From CP2-2F sp034432555 (GTDB lineage: Bacteria > Chloroflexota > Anaerolineae > Aggregatilineales > UBA2796), in assembly GCA_034432555.1 (NCBI GenBank), contig DAOUBW010000014.1:1-64000 (forward strand): DNA of 64,000 bases, given 5' to 3'. Shown piece after piece: positions 17,427 through 26,236 of the stretch (its first letter is position 1; each line of letters opens with the position of its first letter). Made by a program: the position numbers and the translations under genes. Under the pieces are notes generated by a model. That model had not been told where the DNA came from. It saw only the letters and a program-made list of their open reading frames with translations, and made no database searches.

Positions 17427-18176
17427 TTAGTGGGCAAGGATGTTCGCCAAAAACTGCTTAGCGCGATCCGTCTTGGGTGCGTTGAAGAAGCCATTCGGCG
17501 TATTTTCTTCGACAATCTCGCCCTTATCGAAGAAGATGATCCGATCAGCCACTTCACGCGCAAAGCCCATTTCGTGCGTCACCACCAACATCGTCAGACC
17601 GCTGCGCGCTAGTTCACGCATCACGTCTAGCACTTCTTTGATCATCTCTGGATCAAGGGCGCTGGTCGGCTCGTCAAAGAGCATCACCTTAGGCTGCATG
17701 GCAAGCGCACGGGCAATCGCCACGCGCTGCTGCTGACCGCCGCTAAGCTGACCGGGGTATTTATGTGCCTGTTCCGGGATTTTGACGCGCTCCAGCAGCT
17801 CTTGCGCCACTTTTTCCGCCTCGCGGCGCGGACGTTTCCGCACCCACAGCGGCGCTAAGGTGATGTTTTGCAGCACCGTGAGGTGTGGGAACAAGTTGAA
17901 GCTCTGAAAGACCATGCCAATCTCGCTGCGAATGGTGGCAATGTTTCGCACATCGTTGGTCAGGTGGATGCCATCCACAATAATATCGCCGCGTTCGTGT
18001 TCTTCCAGCCGATTGATGGTGCGGATGAACGTAGATTTGCCTGAGCCTGAAGGTCCGCAGATCACAACCACTTCACCAGCTGCCACCTGCACGTTGATGC
18101 CGCGCAGCACGTGAAAATCACCATACCACTTGTGCAGATCGCGCACGGTGATGATCGGTTCGCCTTGTTTTGCCAT
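17427..18176 (-). CDS. aapP: polar amino-acid ABC transporter ATP-binding protein
   Basis: The 249-residue ATPase drives the permeases encoded just upstream. It has Walker A GPSGSGKST, Q-loop VFQSFNLFPHLTV, signature LSGGQQQRVAIARAL, Walker B VMLFDEPTSALDP and the switch His in VVTHEMGFA. The close family is GlnQ/AapP, recognised by the LHKWYGDFHVLRGI opening and the MLVVTHEMGFAREVADR segment. The ATG at 18176 is chosen because GAGGGA precedes it. The longer frame needs TTG. It begins 13 bases after the stop of the second permease and ends at a shared terminator. Confidence 0.93.
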   Translation of the reverse strand: MAKQGEPIITVRDLHKWYGDFHVLRGINVQVAAGEVVVICGPSGSGKSTFIRTINRLEEHERGDIIVDGIHLTNDVRNIATIRSEIGMVFQSFNLFPHLTVLQNITLAPLWVRKRPRREAEKVAQELLERVKIPEQAHKYPGQLSGGQQQRVAIARALAMQPKVMLFDEPTSALDPEMIKEVLDVMRELARSGLTMLVVTHEMGFAREVADRIIFFDKGEIVEENTPNGFFNAPKTDRAKQFLANILAH

Positions 18177-18189
18177 AAGTCCCTCGCTG

Positions 18190-19578
18190 TTAGCCAAGTT
18201 TCCGCACTGCGCCGCTGCCGCTGCGCTCTAGCTGCCGCGCCGCGTAAGACATGCCGTAGGAAAAAACGAAATAAACGACTGCCACAAATACATAAATTTC
18301 ACGGTGCCTGCCGATGAACTCACTCTGTGCCAGCACGGCGCGCGAAATGCCGAGCAGGTCGGTCAGGCTGATGATCGCCACCAAGGAGGTATCCTTAAAC
18401 ATGGTGATGAACTGCCCAACCAAGGTTGGGATGGCGATGCGGAGCGCCTGCGGCAAGGTAATAAAGAGCGTTGCCTGCACCGGGCTGAGTCCGAGCGCTT
18501 TTGCCGCCTCCAGCTGACCGGGCGGCAGTGCTTGTAAGCCGCCGCGCACAATCTCGGCGATGTAGGCAGCCTCAAAGAGCGTGAGCGCCACCATCGCACG
18601 CAGCACGGCGTCTATGCTGTTATCGCCGAGTGCCAGCGGCACGATCAGGTTTGCCGTGAAGAAGACCGTCACCAACGGCACGCCGCGCAAGAACTCAATA
18701 TAGACGATGCACAGCAACTTGATGATCGGATAATTGCCCAAGTTGCGCCACCAAATGCTGAGCGCGTGCCACCACTGCAACGGATTCAACCACCAGCGCG
18801 GCGGCGCTTTGAAGTCCAGTTTGTGGCTGCCGCCGCTCATGCGCCCTAGCGCCAGCAAAATGCCCAACGGGAAGCACGCCACAATCGCCACGAACGCCAG
18901 CATAAAGGTGAGCAGCAAGCCGCCCCAGCGGTTGGTTTGCACAAAGGGCAGAATGCCATCGGCATCCGTAAAGCCGCGCACCAAGAAGAACACAATCGGG
19001 ATCAGCACCAGCCAGCCGATCAGCGTGTAGCGCCCTGCCCGTTTGCGGTTCAGGCGCTTGCCAAGCCGCCCAACCGCGTAGCCAATCAGCAGGCAGCCCA
19101 CAAGGAGCATCACAGGCTCGCGCAGCAGGCTGAACAGCGGCGCAAGCTGCCCACTTAGGTAGGCGCCGAGCGTGCCTTGCGGCGCATCGCTCAGCCCTTC
19201 GGCTGCCGCCGGCACCACGATGAAAATCAGCACGCCGCCCACAAAGGCAAAGACTGTCGTACGGAATAATTTGCCCCAGATGCCCCAGCTTATGCCGGCA
19301 ACCAGTGTGATAAGCGCCACCGATAAGCCGAGCCTGTTGCCCTGATCAGCCGGATAGGTGCCTTGTAGCAAGATGCGAAAATTGGTGGTGATGACCGTCC
19401 ACTGCGCCTGTGTAATTGCCCACTGGAAAAACTGCGCCAAGAGCAGGCTGCCAATGCCCAAGACGAGGATCGTCATCGCGGAGTCGAACGGCGAACGGAA
19501 TAAGTTCTTTTTCAGCCACGACAGGGCGCCGCGTTCGATTGGCGGGCGCGTCACAGTGCTTGCCGTTGTGCTTGCCAT
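18190..19578 (-). CDS. aapM: amino-acid ABC transporter permease (AapM-like)
   Basis: The 462-residue integral membrane protein has a long N-terminal set of helices, as in AapM-type permeases, then the conserved HisMQ core with the ABC-contact EAA loop (EAAKALGLSPVQATLFITLPQALRI) near 360-382. It pairs with the permease at 19594 and the ATPase at 17427 to move polar or general L-amino acids inward. It starts 15 bases after the upstream permease stop, with an AAAGG ribosome site about 10 bases before the ATG at 19578. Confidence 0.9.
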   Translation of the reverse strand: MASTTASTVTRPPIERGALSWLKKNLFRSPFDSAMTILVLGIGSLLLAQFFQWAITQAQWTVITTNFRILLQGTYPADQGNRLGLSVALITLVAGISWGIWGKLFRTTVFAFVGGVLIFIVVPAAAEGLSDAPQGTLGAYLSGQLAPLFSLLREPVMLLVGCLLIGYAVGRLGKRLNRKRAGRYTLIGWLVLIPIVFFLVRGFTDADGILPFVQTNRWGGLLLTFMLAFVAIVACFPLGILLALGRMSGGSHKLDFKAPPRWWLNPLQWWHALSIWWRNLGNYPIIKLLCIVYIEFLRGVPLVTVFFTANLIVPLALGDNSIDAVLRAMVALTLFEAAYIAEIVRGGLQALPPGQLEAAKALGLSPVQATLFITLPQALRIAIPTLVGQFITMFKDTSLVAIISLTDLLGISRAVLAQSEFIGRHREIYVFVAVVYFVFSYGMSYAARQLERSGSGAVRKLG

Positions 19579-19593
19579 ATGCTGCTTGCCTTT

Positions 19594-20784
19594 CTAGCGC
19601 GTCTTGATCTGAAAGCGTGTGTTGAGGACGTTCATCACGGCAGCGGTGATCAAGCTGAGCGATAAATAAATCCCCATGACGATGATCATGATCGGCACCA
19701 CAGAGACGCTTTGCGCCATCGTGCGCGCTACGCCAAACACTTCGGCAAAGCCGACCGCCGCGCCAAGGCTGCTGTTCTTAGCAAGGTTTAGGTATTGGTT
19801 GGTCAGCGGCGGAATCATGACGCGCAGCGCTTGCGGAATCACGATCAGGCGCAAAATCTGCCCATAGGTGAAGCCTTGCGAACGCGCTGCTTCCCACTGA
19901 CCAACTGGCACGGATTGAATGCCCGACCGCACAATTTCAGCGATGAACGCGCCGGTATACAGCACCAAGCCGAGTATAATCGCCACAAAGTTTGCCGAGA
20001 TGATGGCGCCCTTGCCGCGGATGTAGCCAAAGCGCCCTAGCTCAGGCACATCCGTGCTGAAAGGCTGCAAGACCAACCACGCCACCACGCCCACCCCTAA
20101 CATCACGCCTAGCCCAATCTCGGCAGCGTAGGTCACTTGCCCTGTCTCAAGGCGCACGCGGCGCAGCCGCCGCCACAACGTAACACCGATAGCAATGCCT
20201 AGCGCAGCAATCAGCAGCCACACAGCGGCGTTCTCACCACCGATCAAGTTGGGCGTTGCCAAGCCGCCGGAACTCAAATAGCTGGGCCCCGGCAGTTCAA
20301 TAGGCGTAGCTGGCGGCGGCAAGGTCAGCAGCACACTGGTGAAGATGAAGAACAATTGCAGCAACAGCGGCGTGTTTTGAAACAACTCAATGTAGCCGAT
20401 TGCCAACGTTCGCACCAAATAGTTGGTGGAGAGGCGCGCCACACCGACGAACAGCCCAAGCAGCGTGGAGAGGATCAGGCTGATGACCACAGCACGCAGC
20501 GTATTGATTAGACCGATCACAAAGGCATTGGCATAGCTATCCGTGCGCTTGTGCGGCTGCTCGACAAAGCCTTCGTCAATCTGAAAGCCTGAGGGCTGCG
20601 AAAGGAAGCTGAAATCGGTGGGAATGCGCGCACGTGCCAAGCCTTCGCTGGCGTTGCCGATCAGCCAGATCGCCAATAGCACGACCACACTCAGCACAGC
20701 AAGCTGAACAGTCACGCGCAGAAAACGCACATCGCGTAAGAAGGCGAAGGGCTGTGAGTCAGGTGGTTGGGTAATTTCTGCCAT
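19594..20784 (-). CDS. aapQ: amino-acid ABC transporter permease (AapQ-like)
   Basis: The 396-residue permease has one N-terminal helix (about 27-45), a long extracytoplasmic insert, and then the HisMQ core with the EAA loop WEAARSQGFTYGQILRLIVIPQALRVM. The layout matches AapQ. The preferred start is the ATG at 20784. A GTG two codons earlier is possible, and neither has a strong ribosome site. It is the first gene of the aapQMP operon. The solute-binding protein AapJ that normally precedes it is absent. The divergent purB gene lies upstream instead. Confidence 0.9.
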   Translation of the reverse strand: MAEITQPPDSQPFAFLRDVRFLRVTVQLAVLSVVVLLAIWLIGNASEGLARARIPTDFSFLSQPSGFQIDEGFVEQPHKRTDSYANAFVIGLINTLRAVVISLILSTLLGLFVGVARLSTNYLVRTLAIGYIELFQNTPLLLQLFFIFTSVLLTLPPPATPIELPGPSYLSSGGLATPNLIGGENAAVWLLIAALGIAIGVTLWRRLRRVRLETGQVTYAAEIGLGVMLGVGVVAWLVLQPFSTDVPELGRFGYIRGKGAIISANFVAIILGLVLYTGAFIAEIVRSGIQSVPVGQWEAARSQGFTYGQILRLIVIPQALRVMIPPLTNQYLNLAKNSSLGAAVGFAEVFGVARTMAQSVSVVPIMIIVMGIYLSLSLITAAVMNVLNTRFQIKTR

Positions 20785-20825
20785 AAACACTGTATCAAAG
20801 CTAAAAAAGTATACACTGCGCGCCG

Positions 20826-20831
20826 ATTATA
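20826..20831 (-). promoter_or_regulatory. -10 box for the aapQMP operon
   Basis: A perfect TATAAT on the minus strand lies about 42 bases before the aapQ start. The -35 region at 17 bases (CGTGCA) is weak. A second, TATACT, box lies closer to the gene. Confidence 0.4.
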
Positions 20832-20909
20832 GCCGAAACGCAGCAAAATGCACGGTCTTTGTCATGTCTGCCAAAGGGCAGCCCCAACTGCCCACCCTGT
20901 GAATGCCGC

Positions 20910-20939
20910 TTGCCCCTGCTTCCCAAAATGCGGTAGCAT
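20910..20939 (+). promoter_or_regulatory. candidate promoter of the purB-hisZ-hisG operon
   Basis: TTGCCC and TAGCAT are spaced by 18 bases and end 47 bases before the purB ATG. Confidence 0.4.
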
Positions 20940-20986
20940 AAACATGCCACTTTGAAAGCGTTGCACAGTAACAGCAAGGCATCCTG

Positions 20987-22396
20987 ATGTTTACACATGA
21001 AATGTATCTAAGTCCGTTTGCGTGGCGCTATGGCTCGCCGCAGATGCGTCGGCTTTGGTCAGAAGTTTATAAGCGCCGCCTATGGCGCACCATCTGGGTA
21101 GCACTGGCAGAAGCACAGCACAGCATTGGGCTGGTGAGCGCCGCGCAGCTTGCCGATTTGCGCGCCCACAAGGACGCCGTAGACATCGCACGCGCCCACG
21201 CCATCGAGGCAGAAATTCACCACGATTTGATGGCAGAGCTCAAATGTTACGCCGAACAATGTGCCATCGGCGGTGGCATTATTCACCTCGGCGCCACCAG
21301 CGCTGATATTGAAGATAACGCCGATGTGCTGCGCGTGCGTGAGAGCCTCGCCCTGATCATCAGCCAACTGCGCGACCTGCTGCGCGTTTTTGCCGAGCAG
21401 ATCGATCTGACCGCTGATCTAGCGACCATGGGTTTTACGCATCTTCAGCCTGCCGAACCAACCACCGTTGGCTACCGCCTCGCCTGCTACGCGCACGATC
21501 TATGTGCCGATTTTGAGTCGCTGCGAACGGTGCGCCTGCAACTGCGCGGCAAGGGCTTCAAAGGCGCTGTTGGCACATCGGCTGCTTATGCTCACCTGTT
21601 GGAAGGCACAGGCATCACGCCGCAGCAGTTTGAGGCGCGTGTGATGAGCAGTCTGGGCATTGAAGCGCTAACGGTTGCCACCCAAACCTACTCGCGCCGC
21701 CAAGATTGGTTAGTTCTCAGCACATTGGCAGGCATGGCACTCACGTTGCACAAGATCGCCTTTGATATGCGCCTGCTGCAATCCCCACCAGTGGGCGAAT
21801 GGAGCGAACCGTTTGGCGCGTCCCAAGTGGGTTCTTCTGCCATGCCTTTTAAGCGCAACCCGATCAATGCCGAAAACATCGGTAGCATGGCGCGCTTTGT
21901 GGCAGCGCTGCCTGCTGTGGCATGGAACAACGCTGCCAACAGCCTATTGGAGCGCACCCTCGATGACTCTGCCAACCGCCGCAGCGTGCTGCCAGAGGCG
22001 TTCCTTGCCACGGATGAAATGCTGCGCCGCCTGACGCGCCTCCTGCAAGGCTTACGCATCGATCGGGATGCCATTCGGCAGAATCTGGAGAACTACGGCG
22101 CCTTTGCCGCCACAGAGCGTGTGCTGATGGAAGCGGTGCGCGGTGGTGGCGATCGCCAAGTGCTGCATGAAGTTATCCGTGAACACAGCCTTTACGCTTG
22201 GCAAGAAATGCGTGAACGCGGTGCGCATATGTTGGTCGAAAGCCTGTGTGCTGATATTCGCCTGACCGAATTTGTGCCACCGCGCCGCCTGCGCGAACTG
22301 ATGCACGCTGATGATCACATTGGCGATGCACCACACCGCGCACGCGCCATCGCTACCGCCATCCGCACCTTAATTGACGAACGACAGGATGTATGA
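20987..22396 (+). CDS. purB: adenylosuccinate lyase
   Basis: Adenylosuccinate lyase acts twice in purine synthesis, splitting SAICAR to AICAR and adenylosuccinate to AMP, with fumarate released each time. The 469 residues carry the family blocks: IHLGATSADIEDN, the GFTHLQPAEPTT segment with a catalytic His, and the signature GSSAMPFKRNPINAEN near 285-300 on the flexible catalytic loop. The C-terminal helical domain is complete. An AAGG ribosome site lies about 11 bases before the ATG. The stop codon overlaps the next start as ATGA, so hisZ is translationally coupled to it. Confidence 0.94.
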   Translation: MFTHEMYLSPFAWRYGSPQMRRLWSEVYKRRLWRTIWVALAEAQHSIGLVSAAQLADLRAHKDAVDIARAHAIEAEIHHDLMAELKCYAEQCAIGGGIIHLGATSADIEDNADVLRVRESLALIISQLRDLLRVFAEQIDLTADLATMGFTHLQPAEPTTVGYRLACYAHDLCADFESLRTVRLQLRGKGFKGAVGTSAAYAHLLEGTGITPQQFEARVMSSLGIEALTVATQTYSRRQDWLVLSTLAGMALTLHKIAFDMRLLQSPPVGEWSEPFGASQVGSSAMPFKRNPINAENIGSMARFVAALPAVAWNNAANSLLERTLDDSANRRSVLPEAFLATDEMLRRLTRLLQGLRIDRDAIRQNLENYGAFAATERVLMEAVRGGGDRQVLHEVIREHSLYAWQEMRERGAHMLVESLCADIRLTEFVPPRRLRELMHADDHIGDAPHRARAIATAIRTLIDERQDV

Positions 22397-23901
22397 CCTC
22401 ACCAACCTTTAGCCGTCCACAAGGCTTTTACGACCGCACAGCAGCCGAAAGTGCCGCCGCCATGCAGATTGCCGCGCGCCTGCAAGATGCGCTGACGCGC
22501 TTTGGCTATCAGCGCGTGGAGACGCCTTTTGTGGAGTACGCCGACCTATTCCTGACCAAAAGCGGCGATGATGCCGTGAACCGCCTCTTTACCTTTGAAC
22601 TCTACGGACGCCTGCTCTGCTTGCGCTCCGAGTTCACGCCTTCTGCGGCGCGCATGTATGTTGAGCGCTTTCAGCATGAGCCAAAGCCGCTGCGTTGGCA
22701 GTTCTTGGGCGAAGTCTTTCGCTATGAAGCGCCGCAGCGCAACCATTCGCGCCAGTTCACCATGCTTGGCACGGAGCTGATCGGTGCCAGCGGCGTTGGT
22801 GCGGATGCCGAGACGCTTGGCATGGCAATGCATGGCTTACAGACGCTTGGCTTGCAAGGGTTGCGCCTCGTCATTGGGCATGTAGGCTTGTTGGCGCTCT
22901 TGATCGCGCCCTTCAACCTTGATCGGCGCTTGCGGCGCTTTGTGCTAGGGCAAGTGGAAAATTTGCGGCGGGCAGGGCGCGGGCGCGCTTATGTGGAGAC
23001 AGAGCTTGCCAAACTCTACGGCGGCTTGCCCAACGCCGCTGATCGCACCGCGCTTTCGGCGGAGGCACTCAGCGCGGACTCGGATAAACTGGGTAGCGCG
23101 CTGCAACTGCTCTTGGAATCGGCTGATCTTGGCACGACGGGCGTCGGGCGCACCAGCACCGATATTGCCAAGCGGCTGCTCACCAAACAGCGCCGCGCCA
23201 GCCAACGCGCTGATCTGATGCAAGCGCTGGACTTCCTGGAGCAGCTTTGCGCCTTAGATGGCGCACCTGAAGTGGTGCTGCCCGCTCTAGAGCGCTTGAT
23301 CCCGCTTGAACAGACGGCAGCACGCGCCGCCTTTGACGAACTGCGCGCCGTGATCGGGCTGCTGCCTGCCTATGGCGTCTCGCCTGAGTCGGTGCGGCTG
23401 AACATGGGCTTTGCACGCGGCTTGAATTACTACAGCGGCATCGTCTTTGAGGTCTACAGCGCGGCGGGCGATCAACTGTGTGGCGGCGGGCGCTATGATG
23501 AGCTGATCCGCGTGTTGGGCGCAGCGGCGGATACGCCCGCCATAGGTTTCGCCTACGGCTTGGATCGCGTGTTGGCGGCGCTTGGCGCGCCAAACGCTGC
23601 CGAGAGTGCGCCTATCGCGCTGGTTGTACCAATTGAAGAGCCTGACGATGCAGAGGCAGCCCACACCGCGATGGCGCTACGCGCTCACGGCAATATTGCG
23701 CTCTATGCGCCGCCAACGCGCAATCTCTCCCAAGTTTTGGCGCACGCCGCCAAGCGGAACATTCCCTATGTCATCTTGATCGGCGCGGAAGAACGTGCCG
23801 CCAAGCGGCTGAGCCTGCGCGATATGCGCCGCGCAGAGCAAGTTAGCCTGAGCCTTGCCGAAGCTGCCGAATACATCCAGCGTGAGGTGCGCCATGCCTG
23901 A
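22393..23901 (+). CDS. hisZ: HisRS-like protein, probable ATP phosphoribosyltransferase regulatory subunit HisZ
   Basis: The 502-residue protein has a class II histidyl-tRNA-synthetase fold. Motif 2 is FLGEVFRYEAPQRNHSRQF, the histidine-site block is ARGLNYYSGIVFE (the usual D of RGLDYY is N), and motif 3 is CGGGRYDEL..TPAIGFAYGLDRV. It also keeps a full anticodon-binding-like domain (about 400-495), which most HisZ proteins lack. Its position between purB and hisG, with 4- and 8-base overlaps, argues for the histidine-pathway role rather than tRNA charging. An authentic hisS would be expected elsewhere. A second synthetase-like function cannot be excluded. Confidence 0.75.
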   Translation: MTSPTFSRPQGFYDRTAAESAAAMQIAARLQDALTRFGYQRVETPFVEYADLFLTKSGDDAVNRLFTFELYGRLLCLRSEFTPSAARMYVERFQHEPKPLRWQFLGEVFRYEAPQRNHSRQFTMLGTELIGASGVGADAETLGMAMHGLQTLGLQGLRLVIGHVGLLALLIAPFNLDRRLRRFVLGQVENLRRAGRGRAYVETELAKLYGGLPNAADRTALSAEALSADSDKLGSALQLLLESADLGTTGVGRTSTDIAKRLLTKQRRASQRADLMQALDFLEQLCALDGAPEVVLPALERLIPLEQTAARAAFDELRAVIGLLPAYGVSPESVRLNMGFARGLNYYSGIVFEVYSAAGDQLCGGGRYDELIRVLGAAADTPAIGFAYGLDRVLAALGAPNAAESAPIALVVPIEEPDDAEAAHTAMALRAHGNIALYAPPTRNLSQVLAHAAKRNIPYVILIGAEERAAKRLSLRDMRRAEQVSLSLAEAAEYIQREVRHA

Positions 23902-24916
23902 GCCGCGTGTCAGCCTTGCCCTGCCGAGCAAAGGCGCGCTTGCTGATCCAACCACCGAGTTCCTGAAGGCGTGCGATCTGAAAGTCTCTAAATCCAACCC
24001 ACGTCAATATGTAGCGCGCATTTCGGCGCTGCCGCAGGCGGATGTCCTCTTTCAGCGGGTGACCGATATTGTCTATAAGGTTGCTGATGGCACGTTGGAT
24101 ATGGGCATCAGCGGGCTGGATGTCGTCTATGAGTTGGTGGGCGAAAGCGACGCCGTAACGCTTATTCATGAAGATTTGCGCTACGGCGAGTGTGAGTTGG
24201 TGATGGCTGTGCCGGAGGCGTGGATTGATGTGGAGACCATGACCGATCTGGCGGATGTGGCGCTCGATTTCCGAGAGAGCAAGCGCCGCAACTTGCGCGT
24301 CGCCACCAAATTCACCAACCTTGCGCGGCGCTTTCTGCACCAGCACGGCATTTTCCATTTCACGCTTGTGGAGGCAGAAGGCGCCATTGAGGTGGCACCA
24401 ACGCTTGGCTACGCCGATGTGGTGGTTGATCTGAGCGCGACTGGCACCACACTGCGCGAGAATCACCTGAAACCGCTTGCCGATGGCGTGTTGCTGGAAT
24501 CAACCGCCTGCCTGATCGCCAACACGCGCCGCCTGCACGATGCGCCGCACGTGCTGGAGACGGCGCGTACCCTGCTTGAAGTCTTTGACGCCACACTCAG
24601 CGGGCAGAACTACTACCAACTGACGGCGAACGTGCGCGGCGACGACGCTGAGTCGGTGGCGCACGCCGTTGCCGCTAATCCGATCACACGCGGCTTGCAA
24701 GGACCGACCGTCGCGCCGATCTACGCTTCGCACCTTGCCGAACGTTGGTTCAGCGCCACGATCATTGTGCATAAGAAGCATTTGTTGGCGGCAGTGGCGC
24801 ATTTACGCAGCATCGGCGGCACGCAGACAACGGTCATTCCAGCGCGCTATGTGTTCCTACCGCAATCGCCAAGCTATCAGCGCTTGCTAGAGAAACTTGG
24901 CAGGGCGGCGAAGTGA
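23894..24916 (+). CDS. hisG: ATP phosphoribosyltransferase, long form
   Basis: HisG catalyses the first step of histidine synthesis, joining ATP and PRPP. The 340 residues include the catalytic half with DMGISGLDVVYE and the PRPP-binding block GYADVVVDLSATGTTLREN, where Asp and the following Ser/Thr-rich turn contact phosphate. A C-terminal regulatory ACT-like domain of about 110 residues follows, as in long-form enzymes. The ATG at 23894 has GAGG seven bases upstream and overlaps the hisZ stop by eight bases. Upstream in-frame codons lie inside hisZ. Long-form HisG normally needs no HisZ, so the pairing here is unusual. Confidence 0.9.
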   Translation: MPEPRVSLALPSKGALADPTTEFLKACDLKVSKSNPRQYVARISALPQADVLFQRVTDIVYKVADGTLDMGISGLDVVYELVGESDAVTLIHEDLRYGECELVMAVPEAWIDVETMTDLADVALDFRESKRRNLRVATKFTNLARRFLHQHGIFHFTLVEAEGAIEVAPTLGYADVVVDLSATGTTLRENHLKPLADGVLLESTACLIANTRRLHDAPHVLETARTLLEVFDATLSGQNYYQLTANVRGDDAESVAHAVAANPITRGLQGPTVAPIYASHLAERWFSATIIVHKKHLLAAVAHLRSIGGTQTTVIPARYVFLPQSPSYQRLLEKLGRAAK

Positions 24917-24940
24917 CTGGCACTGTACGCGCTGTCTAAC

Positions 24941-26011
24941 TCAGGCAGTGCCGATTAGTGCAGTGATCTGTTCACCGTGCGCCATCGCGCTGAGCAGGGC
25001 TCCGTTCTCGCCGCGTGCTGCGCTGCCAAGCGTTTCCCAATCTGTGTGAATGAGCCTGCCTGCCGTGCTGAGCGCAAGAATCTCCCGCGCTGCCGTCACA
25101 CCGCACAAGTGCTTGCCGCGCAGCAGCGTGCCGCCCAGTATGCCGTGCGTCCGTTTGGCAGGCAAATCGGTCGTGCTGCGGATGAAGGCACGCCCATCCT
25201 TGCTGATGAAACACAGCTCGACATCGGCGGGCAGCGATACCACGCCGATCAGGTGTTCAGCCTCACCAAGCGGCAGGGCAAGGCTGCCTGTGCCGCTCAG
25301 GCTGCGCTCAGGGAAGCGCGTCCAGCGCCCTTTATTGGTCAGCACGAACAGATCGGCGTTGCTGGAAGGCAGCCCACCAATGATCGGATCGTCAGTTGGC
25401 AGGTTGCGGATGAGCCGTTCGTGTTTGGCGGCTGCGCTGTTGATCATGCCTGCTAACAGGCTGTAGAGATAGCCGCGCTGCGTGTAGAGCGTTAGGAAGC
25501 GCTGTTGGGCAAAGGCAGCCCGATCTAGGATGGCTGCCACGTCACGCGGGTTGCCTAGCAGGGCATAGCTGCCCAGCGCGGGCGCGGGCAAATCGCTCAG
25601 GCTGAGCGCGAACAGGCGCCCTTCGGCAGTGATGATAAGCAGTTCGGCAGCAGGGCGCGCCGTGAGCAGGGCGACTTGTGGCGGATAAGGGCATACAGGC
25701 AGGTAGGCGGTTGCTTCATGCAAGGGCGCGTTCAACAAAATGCTATCGGCGCTGTAGAGGATCACATGCCGTTCGGCAGCGCCTTCACGGAGGGCTGCTT
25801 CCAATTCGCGGATGCGCGCTTGCAAGGCAGCCACTTCGGGTGAACTGCCCTGCATCTCACGCTGAAGGGCGATCAGCTCAGCGCGTAGTTGTTCATTCTG
25901 TTTATCCAGAAAAGCGAGACGGTCGGCAAGGGCGCGGATCAGGTCGGGTGCGGAGTCGGGGCGTTTTTGCACTTCGAGTAGCCACCACTGGGCGTCTTTT
26001 TTATCCAGCAC
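24941..26011 (-). CDS. coiled-coil protein with a GyrA C-terminal-like beta-propeller
   Basis: Residues 1-85 form an amphipathic helix and coiled coil (ALADRLAFLDKQNEQLRAELIALQ..). The remaining 270 residues are blades of the type found in the DNA-wrapping domain of gyrase/topoisomerase IV subunit A, for example LCFISKDGRAFIRSTTDL followed by HGILGGTLLRGKHLCGVT and DLFVLTNKGRWTRF. The breakage-reunion domain is absent and the length is 356 residues. It may be a stand-alone nucleic-acid-wrapping or scaffold protein. The GTG at 26011 has GAGAGG 11 bases upstream. It converges on hisG and shares its upstream region with the acyl-CoA dehydrogenase. Confidence 0.55.
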   Translation of the reverse strand: MLDKKDAQWWLLEVQKRPDSAPDLIRALADRLAFLDKQNEQLRAELIALQREMQGSSPEVAALQARIRELEAALREGAAERHVILYSADSILLNAPLHEATAYLPVCPYPPQVALLTARPAAELLIITAEGRLFALSLSDLPAPALGSYALLGNPRDVAAILDRAAFAQQRFLTLYTQRGYLYSLLAGMINSAAAKHERLIRNLPTDDPIIGGLPSSNADLFVLTNKGRWTRFPERSLSGTGSLALPLGEAEHLIGVVSLPADVELCFISKDGRAFIRSTTDLPAKRTHGILGGTLLRGKHLCGVTAAREILALSTAGRLIHTDWETLGSAARGENGALLSAMAHGEQITALIGTA

Positions 26012-26163
26012 GGTAAAAAATCCTCTCGTGGGCTGCGGACGAAACGTTTAAGTATAACAGGCGCCTCACCGCCTGAGAAGGGGCAAGTGTGACGAGTCGC
26101 CGTGAAGGCGGGGCTGAGATTCCGCGCAGCCGTAATCTTTCACCATCCCCACCAAACCCAAAC

Positions 26164-26192
26164 TTGCCAAGTGCTGCACTTTTGTGTATGCT
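26164..26192 (+). promoter_or_regulatory. promoter of the acyl-CoA dehydrogenase gene
   Basis: TTGCCA and TATGCT are spaced by 17 bases. The predicted transcription start falls inside the palindrome at 26194-26215. Confidence 0.6.
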
Positions 26193-26193
26193 T

Positions 26194-26215
26194 TAATCAA
26201 ATGCCTATTTGATTA
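26194..26215 (+). promoter_or_regulatory. operator-like palindrome over the transcription start
   Basis: TAATCAAAT and ATTTGATTA form a perfect 9-bp inverted repeat around GCCT, immediately after the -10 box. Placement and symmetry are those of a repressor site. TetR-type fatty-acid or ring-degradation regulators are plausible readers, but no such gene is in the window. Confidence 0.6.
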
Positions 26216-26236
26216 TTGCAAGTGAGGTTTTTCCCT

